The notes: generated by a model from the letters alone, not told the origin. A stretch of DNA of 64,000 nucleotides from Cycas panzhihuaensis (GCA_023213395.1 CM041465.1:136531741-136595740); one strand, 5' to 3'; shown: positions 9,603-20,926, counted from the first letter of the stretch. Numbers and translations are program-made.

Positions 9603-10581
9603 AACTGCCGATAAAGTGTGGGATCTACTGGTGCAGCTTCCTCATTGAGAGTAAGCGTAGATCCATTCTCCATTGGTGTAGGCGCTGGTTTGCAGTTTTG
9701 CATCCTGATCCGTTGTAAAATGTCCCAAGAATATTTTGCTTGGGAGATGAAGATATAGGTTGGCTGTTGCCATATCTCAAAGGCTAAAAAATAATGGAGT
9801 CCAAGATCTGTCATCTCGAAACTTCTCTTCAAGTCATCTTGGAGAATGTGTATCATCTTAGTGTCACTGCCAATGATCACTAAGTCATCTACATATAAGG
9901 CGATAAAAATGACATGGTTCTTTTCATGTTTTATATACAGATTAGGATCTGAAGTAGATCGATGAAACCCATGTCTCAAGAAGTAATCATCGATCTTTGA
10001 GAACCATGCTCTTGGAGCTTGTTTCAAGCCATATAACTCCTCTTTTAGGCGACATACAAAATGCTTCTTGCCTTGTACTTTGTAACCGGGAGGTTGCTCC
10101 AAGTATACCTCCTCCTGAAGATCGCCATTAAGAAAGGCCCTCTTCACGTCCATCTGATAGACTGGCCATTTGCATTGAGCAGCTAACGCCACGATGAGTC
10201 TGATGGTGTTCATATTTGCCACTGGTGCAAAGGTCTCCTCATAGTCTATGCCTTCTTTTTGTTTGAATCCTTTTGCCACAAGGCGGGCCTTCTGCCGTTT
10301 AAGTGAACCATCAGAATAGAATTTGGTTTTTTAGACCCATTTGCAACTGATTGCCTGTTTGTCTTTAGGCAATTCAACCAAATGCCAAGTACCATTCTTT
10401 TCAATAGAATGGATTTCTTCATCCATGGCAGCCTTCCAATTTTCATTTTTAGAAGCCTCCTCAAAAGTGGAAGGCTCATCGACACATAGCACTTCAGCCA
10501 TAAGTGCATAATTGGTCTGCTGCCTATATTTTGATGGACGTTTTCCTTCAATGATATGGCCGAATCGTTCGAGTGTACCAT
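9603..10581 (-). pseudogene. pol: copia B reverse transcriptase (3' truncated)
   Basis: Two overlapping minus frames together cover the RT: EAxKMKIGRLPWMKKSI and NGTW-type motifs near 10420-10480, then [27 protein letters not shown] (10279 leftwards), [36 protein letters not shown], and the active site [10 protein letters not shown] near 9885-9915. One frameshift lies near 10260-10280, and a TAG interrupts CKWV near 10334. Relative to its sisters, this is one of the better-preserved RT segments in the window. Confidence 0.88.
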
Positions 10582-12120
10582 TTTGATAACTTTTGAATCA
10601 AAGTAACTTGAACCTCAAGATCTTCTAGTCTAAATGGTTGATCAACAGAAGATGTGCTTGGATCGAGTGGAGCAAAATCAGTTGATGTAGACAGTCCAGC
10701 AAGTGCAGATGATGTACATGGTGTAGAGGATTGAGAGGGAAGGAAGGCCTCAACAATCTTCTTGCCTTTGTCAATGGGAGGTTGCATGGATGCTGTTTGC
10801 AACTCCTTGTGATCTTCTTCAGCAAAGATGACATCTCTTGAGAGATGCATTTTCTTCCCAATTGGATCATACAACTTGTAGGCTTTGCTATGAATGGCAT
10901 ATCCTACAAAGATGCATTTTAGACTATGCTTGTCTAATTTTGTCCTTTGCTGATCGGGAATGTGCATATAAGTAGTGCACCCAAAAGTCTTCAAATGGCT
11001 GACAGCAGGCTTTTTGCCAGACCATGCCTCCTCGGGTGTCATATTGGTGACTGTTGTAGTTGGACTGCGATTGGCCACATAGGCAGTTGTGTGAAATGTT
11101 TCTGCCCAGAAAGCTCGAGTGAGTCCTTGTGCATGCATCATTGCTTTGGCTTTATTAGCCAAAGTTCTGTTCATTCGTTCGGAGACTCAATTTTGTTGAG
11201 GAGTATGAGGAATAGTCAGTTGTCTCTGAATGCCATTATCTTTGCAGTATTGGGTGAATTCATTTGATGTAAATTCACCTCCATTGTCTGTCCTTAATGT
11301 TTTGATTGAGTGGCCAGACTCATTTTCCATTTCAAGCTTGAATTCTTTGAACTTGGAAAATGCTTCAGATTTGTGTTTAATGAAGTAGACCCAGACTTTG
11401 TGAGAAAAGTCATCAATGAAGGAGATGTAATACAAAGCTCCTCCAAACGATGCTATGGACATAGGTCCACACAAATCCGAATATACCAACTGCAAGGGAT
11501 GTGATGCAGGCCACGCTTTGCCTTTAGGGAAAGGCAAGCGATGCTGAGTTCCCATAATGCATGCTTCACAAAGACATTTTGTGCCATATATCTTTGGAAG
11601 CCCATGTACCATATTCTTATTGATCATCTGCCTTAAATTGTCTAAGTTCAAATGGCCTAGACGTTGATGCCACAGTTGCATCTTGGACAAGTATGGAGTG
11701 AAAATTGAACCAGAGTAAACAAAATCAAGTGTTATATTATTTGCATCCAATTTGTAGAGGCCTTGATCCTCATATCCAACAGCTAGTACTTGGTCATCTT
11801 TGTCACTGATTATACATTTCCCATTTCTGAACAAGACACTCATCTGTTGCTTGTCCAACTTGCTAACAGATAGTAAGTTCTTGTCCATTGAAGGTATGAA
11901 GTAGGCATTGCCATCGGGAAATAAAGAGGAAGGATTTGATGAAGAATGAAATGGAGTTATTGTGCCTACTCTAGAAATTTTAACAGATTGATTGTTCCCA
12001 AAGGTCACTGATTGACCTTTACCTTCCTTGATGTCGGTGAGGAGCTCTTCACTTCTAGTCATGTGTTGTGAAGCTCCAGAATCAATAATCTAAGTTTCAT
12101 CAACCTTGGATGTTTGATAT
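10548..12120 (-). pseudogene. pol: copia B protease, pre-integrase and integrase (few lesions)
   Basis: A nearly continuous frame runs from the protease (IIDSGASQHMT, about 12055-12088) through pre-integrase (SVSKLDKQQMSVLF; LWHQRLGHLNLDN; CLCEACIMGTQ) and the integrase core (FIDDFSHKVWVYF, LRTDNGGEFTSNEF). A single GGA-to-TGA stop follows PQQN near 11187, then integrase continues as VSERMNRTLANKAKAMMHAQ to 10548. The DSGA protease site is intact here, unlike in copies I and C. An in-frame TAG (12090-12092) sits immediately before the protease, at the same place as in copy I. Confidence 0.9.
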
Positions 12121-12711
12121 GCACAAAACAGTTTGTCTTCATCTGCAAACTGATTAAAGTGGCGTTGATTGGCACCTCTAAATCCCCCCCTTCCTCTTTG
12201 ACCTCCTCGATAGGCACCTCGATTTGGTCGAGGGGGTTGCTGCTGTTGTTGTTGTTGCTAGAATCTTTGTTGGTACTGCTGACGTGGCTGTTGCTGTCGC
12301 TAATTTGGTTGATGTGGTTGCTACTGCTGTTGACGAAGATCTACTTGCTTCTTCTGACAATCAGGTGCTATATGGCTAGGTTTGCCACAATAATGACATA
12401 CAACATTGGTTCTTGAGGACCCAATGTTCATGTTTCCAAACTGCTTTGAGAGTGCAGGTTTGGGGTGCTGTTTGGCCTTTGAGTTGGCCGTGAATGCACC
12501 TGATGCAGATGGTTCCTCCTCATTATCTTTAGTGTAGATTTGTTCTTCTTGAAGTAATAGACTTTCAAATTTATTGAATGTCATTCTTTTGAGAGAACCA
12601 TCTCTTGTAGTAGATGATATGAAGCCATTGTAGTCCTTGGGCAAAGCTTTGGTGATAGATGTGATCAATTCATCTCTTGTTGCTGGACTACCTAGTGTAT
12701 TCAGTTCATTA
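12121..12711 (-). pseudogene. gag: copia B gag, C-terminal half
   Basis: Only the C-terminal half is left: SITKALPKDYNGFISSTTRDGSLKRMTFNKFESLLLQEEQIY, then a zinc knuckle near 12360-12400 reading CHYCGKPSHIAPDCQKK, with all four metal ligands present (CX2CX4HX4C). The CAG/CTG-rich linker follows (about 12178-12350) and is frameshifted. The N-terminal half, including the start codon, was deleted at the junction at 12711-12726. Confidence 0.88.
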
Positions 12712-13491
12712 CATCAAGGAGGTATGGGACTCTCGTGGACACGCAAATGATGAGAACAGCGTGTAGAGACCTTTGTTTGTGCTGAAAATTCAGGAGGAGG
12801 GGTGCCCAAGTGGTATCCAACTCCCTCTAAAATCTCAAGGTTTTTCGTCAAGTGTGCAGAGAGCTGCAAGTAATTGAAGTTATCGTTGGTTACACGTCCT
12901 TGAGCAAGGAAAACTAGAGCCGTATGGCTGTTCGGGGTTTTAAACCCTCATATTAATCACTAAAACTCTTCCCTTAAGTCTGCTACAGCTGCATGCAGGG
13001 TCAGTATGTGGATAGCCAGCTTGATATGAAAAAAATGAGTGAAAAACAGTACTTTTTAATGCTTTTTTAGTGGGGTTTCAAGGCTGAAAATGCCCAGAAA
13101 TTGATCCACAGCTTACAAGGGTCCTCAAACTTCAAATAAATTCAGTCTGAGAGCTTCAAATGGCTAGAGAATAGCTCAGCACCCAAATGTGAGAAAAAAA
13201 TAAGCTAAAAAATGCAGATTTTAGTAGAAAATTTACAAAAAACGTGAGTAAACTTGCTCAAAATCCTTGAAGGTCATCTAAAAAAAAAAATTCAGATCTG
13301 AAAGTAGCCTTGCTCCAGCCTTCAACACCGCTCCAAGAAGCTTGAATTTGTAGAAAATGGGTCTTAGCAAACCTTGGATCGCCTTCGGAGGGCGAAGGTC
13401 ATCACCAAGGGTTTGTAACCCTTCTTTGAATCTCCGTGAGCAGAAAAAATCAGAACAGAGGGAACTAGTCTCCTCTAACTCTGATACCAAA
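12712..13491 (-). other. shortened leader of copia B with rearranged junction
   Basis: Bases 12712-12726 (CATCAAGGAGGTATG) are the exact reverse complement of the sequence expected here (CATACCTCCTTGATG, 53782-53796 in element D). Beyond it, to 13491, is non-coding leader sequence; the part from about 12930 has a loose counterpart in the leader of D (about 56180-56886), while 12727-12930 has no clear match. The end has a PBS-like CTCTGATACCA at 13480-13490, next to the LTR. An A-run lies at about 13282-13290. No gene is seen. Confidence 0.7.
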
Positions 13492-13856
13492 TGTGAAAAG
13501 AGGCCTAATGGCCTCACAGTCCCAAGATCTAGAAGCTAGGATCACTCTAGTTCTAGAAGAATAAATACTTAACAAATATAATACTCTCAAGGTAAAAGAA
13601 AGCATAAGAGACAAAGCATAAAATGAAGGAGCAAGAGAAATGATACCCAATGTGTGGAGTTGGAATTGGTCCAACCTCGAAAGAATAAATAGTTTGATTA
13701 GCAAACTGACAGCATAACAATACAGCTCCAACTCCCTTATGAGACAATGAGAAGAGGTCTCATTATATAGAGTGAAATGAGAGACCTAAGGCCTTGGATG
13801 TTTGACAAGTGTCAAACATCCAAGATACATGCCTTGCATGTAGGACGTGTCCTTTT
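13492..13856 (-). repeat. 5' LTR of copia B, left part (B-type)
   Basis: It starts TGTGAAAAGAGGC on the + strand (the CA end of the LTR on the minus strand) and matches the LTRs of element D (49453-50005, 56887-57439). Element C inserted at its right edge. The rest of the same LTR is at 20932-21118; together they give about 552 bp. It contains the B-type palindrome at 13793-13824. Confidence 0.92.
13852..13856. repeat. target site duplication (left) of element C
   Basis: CTTTT precedes the TGTGAAAATG end of element C and is repeated at 20927-20931 after its TTTAACA end. The uninterrupted LTR of element D has a single copy at this place (GTCCTTTTGGGCTC near 57247), confirming the insertion. 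Confidence 0.95.
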
Positions 13857-14394
13857 TGTGAAAATGGGCATTAAGCCACATTAGTCCCAAGATCATAAGT
13901 AAAAGCACAATATCACAAATGCATGAAGCATAAAACATAAAGAACACAGAGAAATAGGAGCAAGATCAAGATACCATGAATGGGAGTTAGAATTAGTCCA
14001 ACCACCAAAGAATGCTTCAGCTTGATTAGCAAACTGACATAATAACAATGAGCTCCTCCTCTTGATCTCAGCAACAATGAAGAGAGGCCTCTTTAAATAG
14101 AAGAAGATGAGAGGCCAAAGGCTATTGCATGATTGACAAGTGTCAATCATGCAATGCATGCTTGCATGTAGGACAAGTGTCCATTGGGAGCTCATGTGAG
14201 CAAAAGTGCAAGGGGGTCATTTGACCCTTAAGTGACAACGTTATGTCACTAGACATAAAGTGGGTGTGTACTTTATCACTTAAGTGATAAAGTCACACTT
14301 AAAGTACAAAAGTGCAAAAGTGCACACATAATACAAGAATAGAAAGTACATTAGCTTAACATTATAAACATAAGGTAAACCATGAGGTTTAACA
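13857..14394 (-). repeat. 3' LTR of element C
   Basis: On the minus strand it runs from TGTTAAACCTC (14394) to CCCATTTTCACA (13857), 538 bp. It pairs with the 5' LTR at 20387-20926. It contains the 32-bp palindrome at 14124-14155 and the TATA-like CTTTAAATA on the + strand near 14090. Confidence 0.95.
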
Positions 14395-14404
14395 CCTCCT
14401 TATT
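14395..14404 (-). other. polypurine tract of element C
   Basis: The minus strand reads AATAAGGAGG directly before the TGTTAAACC LTR start. This is where plus-strand cDNA priming is expected. Element D has a similar GATGAGGGGG at 50006-50015. Confidence 0.85.
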
Positions 14405-15990
14405 GTTTATAATGTTGAGTCTGACTCTAGACCATCTCTAAATTTTACAAATTTGTCTCTACCAAGTGGCTTGGTAAAGATATCTGTCGTCTTTCGCTGG
14501 TCGATATTGAAGAGTGATCTCACCATTGTGTACATGCTCCCTGATGAAATGATGGTGAACTTCAATATGTTTGGTCCATGCGTGGAAGACTGGATTCTTA
14601 GTTAGCTTGAGGACACTGATTGTCACAATGAATGCCGGTCACCGTCTTTGAAATCCAAGCTCACCAAGAACTGTCAAGCCGAGATAGCCTCACAAGTCAG
14701 GCCGATCGTAGCTTTGTACTGCCTGGAGGACAAGGTAACATTTGGTTGCTTCTTGCAACTCCATGAAACAGCTGCTGAACCAAGGGTGAAACAGTAACCC
14801 GAGGTAGATTTCGCTATCCCGGCATCCCCGCCCAATCGTAATCGAGAACCCTTCCAAAGTGAAGCTCCTTATGTACATACTCAAGTCCAAGCCGCAATGT
14901 TCCTTTGATATACTTGAGTATGCTTTGTCGCTTGCCAATGCTTCTGATTGGGTTGAGACATGAAGCGAGAGCAAATCCCAACTGCAAATGAGATGTCTGG
15001 ACGAGTGTTGGTGAGATATATCAAGCTACCAATCAATTGTCGATAAAGAGTGGAATTGCTGGTTCGCCTTCCTCATTAAGAGAAAGCTTGGTGCCATTCT
15101 CCATGGGTGTAGGCGCCTGCCTTGTAGTCGTGGCATCCCGAATCTCTGCAAGATGTCCCAAGAATATTTTGCTTGGGAAATGAAGATATAGCCTGGCTGC
15201 TGCAATACCTCAAGGCCTAGAAAGTAATGGAGAAGTCCAAGATCACCATCTCAAAACTTCTCTTCAAATCATCCCGAGAACTTTGATGAGCTTAGTGTCA
15301 TCACCCGTGATCACTAAGTCATCTACATACAAGGCAATATAAATGACATGGTGATGTTCATGTTTGATATACAAGTTTGGATCAGATGTGGATCGATGAA
15401 ACCCATGTCTCAAAAAGTATTCATCGATTTTTGCGTACCATGCCCTAGGAGCTTGCTTCAAGCCATACAAAGCCTTCTTGAGGCGACATACTAAATGCTC
15501 CTTGCCTTGTTCCTTGTAACCAGGAGGTTGCTCCAAGTACACCTCCTCTTGAAGATCGTCGTTGAGGAAGGCGCTCTTCACGTCCATCTGATATCACGGC
15601 CATTTGCATTGTGCAGCTAAGGCCAAGAGAAGTCTGATGGTGTTCATGTTTGCTACAGGTGCAAAGGTCTCCTCGTAATCAATTCCTTCCTTTTGCTTGA
15701 ACCCCTTTGCTACAAGTCTTGCTTTCTGTCGCTTGAGTGTCCCATCAGCATGGAATTTGGTCTTGTAGACCCATTTACAACTAATTGCCTATTTGTGTGG
15801 AGGCAATTCTACCAAGTCCCAAGTACCATTCTTGTGAATGGATTGAATCTCCTCATCCATGGCAGCTTTCCAACTATCACTTTGTGAAGCCTCTGCAAAG
15901 ATATAGGCTCATCAATAGAAAGCACTTCAGCCATAAGTGCAAAGTTTGTTTGCTGCCGATACTTTGATGGACGTTTCCCTTCAATGATAT
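14405..15990 (-). pseudogene. pol: copia C reverse transcriptase and RNase H (broken)
   Basis: The longest open piece (15264-15587) covers [49 protein letters not shown] and the catalytic [13 protein letters not shown] near 15300-15330. RNase H follows leftwards (SDPNLY, LTNTRPDI near 14985, TKHIEVHHHFIREHVHNGEI near 14520-14580), ending close to the PPT. Frames change repeatedly in 14640-15260. The RT N-terminal part ([27 protein letters not shown]) is near 15630-15720. Confidence 0.87.
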
Positions 15991-16019
15991 GACCATCTGC
16001 ACTGCTTTGAGTGTACCAC

Positions 16020-17077
16020 TTAGGTAACCACGAAATGATGTGGCATGAACCTCAATATCTTCCGGTCTAAGTGTAGGAGTAATGAAGATGAAGTGGAAGG
16101 TTCAAGTGGAGCAGATGAAGATGAAGTAGATGGTACAAGAGGTGCAGATGAAGAACATGGTGTATAAGATTGAGAGGAAGGAAAATCCTCAACAATCTTT
16201 TTCCCTTTGTCAATGGGGGGTTGGATTGATGCCATATCCAACTCTTTTTTATCATCCTCAACAAAGATTACATCTCTTGAGAGATGCATTTTTCTCCCAA
16301 TTGGATCATACAACTTGTAGGCTTTGCTATGGATTGCATATCCTACAAAGATGCATTTGAGGCTATGTTTGTCCAACTTTGTTCTTTGTTGATCTGGTAT
16401 GTGCATATACGCAGACACCGAATGTCCTCAAATGGTCGATAGTTGGCTTCTTACTGACCATGCCTCCTCGTGTGATATCGGTGGATCATTGTAGGACTCG
16501 ATTGGCCACATAGGTCAGTATGAAATGCTTCGCCCAAGAAGCTCTTGGAAGCCCTTTTGCATGCATCATTGTTTTGGCTTTATTAGCCAAAGTTCTATTC
16601 ATCCTCCTGGAGACTCCATTTCTTTGAGGAGTATGAGGAGTCGTGAGTTGTCTCCGAATTCCATTATCCTTGCAAAATTGGTTGAATTCATTTGAAGTGA
16701 ATTCACCTCCATTATCGACCTTAATGTGCCAATTGAGTAGCGATTCATTTTCTACTTCCGCCTTGAACTCTTTGAACTTGGAGAAGGCTTGATTTTTGTT
16801 TTAGGAAGTAGACCCAGACTTTGTGAGAGAAGTCATCAATAAAAGATATGTAGTACAATGCTCCTCCAAAGGATTGAGTGGACATGGGTCCACACAAGTC
16901 TGAGTGAACTAACTGCAAAGGATAAGATGCACGCCATGCTTTGCCTTTAGGAAAAGGCAGCCGATGTTGTGTCCCCATTATGCAAGCTTCACAAAGACAT
17001 TTTGAACCATACATCTTTGGAAGCCCATACACCATGCTTTTGTTTATCATCTGCTTCAAATTGTCTAGGCTTAAATG
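16020..17077 (-). pseudogene. pol: copia C integrase (broken)
   Basis: The frame at 16745-17059 holds the zinc-binding end (CLCEACIMGTQHRLPFPKGKAW) and the first part of the catalytic core (HSDLCGPMSTQSFGGALYYISFIDDFSHKVWVYFLKQKS). Frameshifts then separate NGGEFTSNEF (about 16690-16720) and ERMNRTLANKAK. The C-terminal region resumes at 16020-16418 (MHIPDQQRTKLDKHSLKCIFVGYAIHSKAYKLYDPIG) and runs into a serine-rich linker. Confidence 0.87.
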
Positions 17078-18528
17078 TCATAGACGTTGATGCCATAATC
17101 GAATTTTGACAAAATGTGGAACCGAGTAAGCGTAATCAAGAGTAATGTTATTGGCATCTAACTTATAAAGACCTTGATCCTCATAGGCTACAGCTACGAT
17201 CTGGTCATCTTTGTCACAAATGATACATTTCCCATTTTTAAATAGTACGCTCATTTGTTGCTTGTTCAAGCTGGATAGCAGATTCTTCTCCATAGAAGGA
17301 ATGATGTAGGTATCACTGTTGGGAAATGATGAGGAAGGATTTTGAGGAGAATGAAAAGGAGCTATTGTGCCTATTCCTAAAATCTCAACTGAATCAGCGT
17401 TTCCAAAGGTCACTGATTGACCTTTACCTTCCTTGATGTTGCATAGGAGTTCTTCACTCCCTGTCATATGTTGAGAAGCTCTTGAATCGACGATCCAAGC
17501 GTTGTCAATGTTGCATGATTGGTATGCACAAAGCAGTTTGTCTTCATTGGCAAACTGATTAAAATGGCGTTGGTAGCCACCTCTTTGACCCCCCCACCTC
17601 TTGGACCTCCTCGATAGGCACCTCGATTTGGTCGAGGGGGATTCTGCTGGTGATCTGGCTGTTGGAACCTTTGTTGAAACTGTTGTCGTGGTTGCTATTG
17701 TCTTTGACCCTGTGGTACGCCATTCTTTGTTGTCTTCAAGATCCGCTTGCTTCTTCTCGCAATCAGTGCAATGTGGCTGTGCGCCACAATAATGACATAC
17801 GACATTGGACTTGAAGATCCAATGTTCATATTTCCAAACCGCTTTGTGAATGCTTTTGGATTTTTGATTTGCCTTTGCCTTTCTTTGTGAAAGCACTGTT
17901 GTAGATGGTTCTTCATTATCCTTATCATAAATTTGTTCTTCTTGAAGCAATAAGCTTTCAAGTTCATTGAATGTCATCTCCCTTAGTGAACCATCTCGTA
18001 TAGTTGATGATATAAAGCCGTTGTAGTCCTTTGGTAATGCTTTTGTGATGGGGGCTACGATTTCATCTCTTGTAGTTGGACTACCTAAAATATTTAATTC
18101 ATTACAAACCTCCTTAATGGAGGACAAGAATGCCGACATTGGCTTTACAAATTTGATGGAGTACAATTTTGCTTTTATCATCAAAATGCGAGCTTCATCT
18201 CGCCTTTCATACAAAGAGGACAATGTGTCCCATGCTTCTTTAGAAGATTTTGCAGAAGAAATATTTTGGTCTACATTTATGTCCACAACCATACGAATGA
18301 ATGTCAAAGCAATTTCGTCTTTGGCCTCCCATGCAGCAACATATTCATTATCCACAAAAGTTGATTTTCATCATTATTATCCACAGTGCGGGATTGGGGA
18401 TTCTTCCAAACATATCCCCAAAATTCATTCATTATCAAGAGATTTTTTGTGATTCTTTTCCATTCTTGATAATTTGATTGCCCTGTTAGCCTTATGGTAC
18501 ATGCATTAAGCATGTGTATGGCGACCAT
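17078..18528 (-). pseudogene. gag: copia C gag-protease-pre-integrase (425-codon open stretch, 5' frameshift)
   Basis: The start is taken as ATG 18528 (MVAIHMLNACTIRLTGQSNYQEWKR). A frameshift near 18350 moves into a 425-codon frame (18355-17078) containing gag (AWEAKDEIALTF, LSSLYERRDEARILM), a zinc knuckle spaced CX2CX4HX3C (VCHYCGAQPHCTDCEKK, one residue short of the usual spacing), protease (WIVDSRASQHMTGSEELL) and pre-integrase up to LWHQRL. The protease site is DSRA rather than DSGA, so it should be inactive even though the frame is open. Confidence 0.9.
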
Positions 18529-20372
18529 CTTCCACTTGATTAAGAGCTAGCAAGTAACTTGGTGACTTCAAAGCTTCGTCGCTTAAGATCCACCCTCAAA
18601 CAACACCACCAGTTCTGATTTTATAAGAAAATCCAACAACCTGTGGGGTGAAGAGAGGTGGAGGACTCTGGCTATTGAGTTGACCCAAAGTTAAGTGTAG
18701 CAGAGGCAAGGATTTGACCTTTTTCGAGCCTCTCCAACCCAATTTTAAATTCACTTTTAAACAAGTCTAAGTGAATTTTTAATGTCCTCTTACTTGGATT
18801 TTTATGCCTTTTGGCTTACAAAGAATGCTTCTTAAGAAGCAATGAAAGAATGAGCACAAAAAAAAAAGATTTCAAGTGCTTTATGATCCAAGTGAGGTGC
18901 TATGTATGCTTGAGTACAATGATAAAGTACAAGGAACCTTTGATGAAGACAACAAAAAAATGGGTTCCTTTTAACCTTCAAAATCTGATGAAGTGATGAA
19001 GCCACAAGGAAGGTGTACTCAAGAAATGCTCCAAAGCCAACACAAACTCCATCAAGCAATTTGTTGAGACTTAAAATGTCACAACAATCCAACAAGAAAA
19101 TTGTGATTTTATTAAGTTTCACAATGAGCCTTCCTTTTTTGAACTTTGAAGGCTAAGGTCACCATGCAAGGTGCCAAAAAATGAAGTTAGGTGGTAATTT
19201 TCTTCACCTTTACAATGTAGATATGCCTTTTGATTACATTAATTAAGCCTAATGATGCTTTAATAGCATGAAAGTGTGCTAAAAATCTTAAAACAGAAGT
19301 ACAAAAAGTACTTTTAAGAACCACTTAAAAGACTTTATAAGTGAGATTAAATCTCACTAAAAGAAATCGATTTCTTAAGGTAATTAACGCCAATGTCTCA
19401 GAAAAATTTTCAAGTAGGCCCAGCTAAAAGACTTAAAGTCTCTTAAGACTCCCCCCTTGAGAAATTTAAGTAAAAAAAAATTCTCTTAAAACCTTAAAAA
19501 ATTTGATTCACATGAGCATATTGTTGAAAATATGCTATTATGTATATATCAAGGTGTTGATTTTTTAATGCTGAGCTGGCAGTGTGCTGAGCTGGCAGTT
19601 TGGCCGAAAGCCGGCAAGCAGGCCGAAATTCTTGAGTTGGCACTGCTTGACTGGGCAGTGTGCTGAGTTGGCACTGCTTGACTGGGCAGTGTGCTGAGTT
19701 GGCGCTGTGCTGAGTTGGCACTGCTTGACTGGGCAGTGTGATGATTGTTTGCTGAGTTGGCAGAGTGCAGACTTGGCACTGCTGACTGGGTAAGTGAGAT
19801 GACTGTCACCGAGTTGGCGAGTGCGACTTGGCACCGCCGACCGGTAAGTGAAATGACCGTCACCGAGTTGGCGTAGTGCATTTGGCGCAGCAAGGCCGAT
19901 CGGGTGGCGCTTGAAGTAGGCAAGCCGATCGGGCGCAGCAGAAGGCCGATCGCGGTGGTGCTTGAAGTAGACAGTCGATCGGGCGGCAGCAGCAGTTGTT
20001 GACCGGGTGGCGCTTGAAGTAGGCGGCCGATCGGGCAGCAGCAGGCCGATCGGTGGCGCTGAAGTAGGCGGTCTTGATTGGGCGGCACTGACGGGCCGGA
20101 GCCGATCGCGCCTTGGCCGACTGGGCGCAGCTGAGTGGACTGTGAATCCTCTTCTGTGCAGGGTTTGAACAGTCCTTGCATGCAGGTCCTTTATGCACAG
20201 CTTTGGACAGGCACTGTGTGTCTCCAGAATGCAGGAAAGACAGTACAAATATGGACTTCTTCAAGTGCAGGGACAGAGGATAGTCCAGTGCACAGATTTC
20301 AAGAACAGAAGACAAGCTAACAGTGCTTAAACAAACTTAGCTCTTAAACAAACCAAGTTCAGAAACCTTTCA
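18529..20372 (-). other. leader of element C, with GC-rich repeat block
   Basis: About 1.84 kb lies between gag and PBS. The AT-rich part (18760-19560) is an antisense relative of leader A (4400-5220). Next comes a stop-poor, GC-rich repeat block (19565-20110) in place of the minisatellite of A. Open frames of 210 and 227 codons on the minus strand here are in overlapping frames, repetitive, and have no recognisable domain; I do not call them genes. The conserved gag-proximal segment of A and D (about 350 bp) is mostly missing. Confidence 0.75.
19565..20110 (-). repeat. GC-rich tandem repeat block in leader C
   Basis: Two repeat styles adjoin. From 19565 to about 19880, units built on GAGTTGGCACTGCTTGACTG recur with GGGCAGTGTGCT between them. 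From about 19880 to 20110, a looser unit built on GCCGATCGGG, GGCGCTTGAAGTAGGC and GCAGCAG recurs, giving at least eight GATCG words in a few hundred bases. The surroundings are AT-rich, so this is a sharp composition island. Confidence 0.85.
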
Positions 20373-20384
20373 GCTCTGATACCA
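20373..20384 (-). other. primer binding site of element C
   Basis: The minus strand reads TGGTATCAGAGC, a perfect match to the initiator tRNA-Met complement used by many plant copia elements, two bases inside the 5' LTR edge. Confidence 0.93.
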
Positions 20385-20386
20385 AA

Positions 20387-20926
20387 TGTGAAAATGGGCA
20401 TTAAGCTACATTAGTCCCAAGATCATAAGTAAAAGCACAATATTACAAATGCATGAAGCATAAAATATAAAGAACACAAAGAGAAATAGGAGCAAGATCA
20501 AGATACCATGAATGGGAGTTGGAATTAGTCCAACCACCAAAGAATGCTTCAGCTTGATTAGCAAACTGACAGAATAACAATGAGCTCCTCCTCTTGATCT
20601 CAGCAACAATGAAGAGAGGCCTCTTTAAATAGAAGAAGATGAGAGGCCAAAGGCTATTGCATGATTGACAAGTGTCAATCATGCAATGCATGCTTGCATG
20701 TAGGACAAGTGTCCATTGGGAGCTCATGTGAGCAAAAGTGCAAGGGGGTCATTTGACCCTTAAGTGACAACGTTATGTCACTAGACATAAAGTGGGTGTG
20801 TACTTTATCACTTAAGTGATAAAGTCACACCTAAAGTACAAAAGTGCAAGAGTGCACACATAATACAAAAATAGAAAGTACATTAGCTTAACATTATAAA
20901 CATAAGGTAAACCATGAGGTTTAACA
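20387..20926 (-). repeat. 5' LTR of element C (540 bp)
   Basis: It matches 13857-14394 almost base for base and shares TG/CA ends. On the minus strand it starts at 20926. Palindromes lie at 20656-20687 and near 20805. It drives antisense transcription relative to the window. Confidence 0.95.

Larger units (their letters stand above)
13857..20926 (-). mobile_element. Ty1/copia element C (A-type), structurally complete, 7070 bp
   Basis: Two LTRs, PBS, leader, gag-pol remnants and PPT are all present, in antisense, flanked by CTTTT duplications. It inserted into the 5' LTR of copia B. By eye the LTRs differ at about eight substitutions plus a 2-bp indel over about 540 bp, so the insertion is relatively recent, yet gag-pol is broken by several frameshifts. 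Either it was copied by enzymes from another element or the frameshifts include assembly errors. Confidence 0.95.

Noticed and set aside
19549-20315. Minus frames of 210, 227 and 151 codons in leader C
   Set aside because: Three overlapping frames are open over GC-rich tandem repeats; no domain, and the equivalent frames are absent in element A.
20373-20384. tRNA gene suggested by TGGTATCAGAGC-like words (also 32065, 43749, 56873, 61113)
   Set aside because: These are primer binding sites abutting LTR ends; no cloverleaf or acceptor stem around them.
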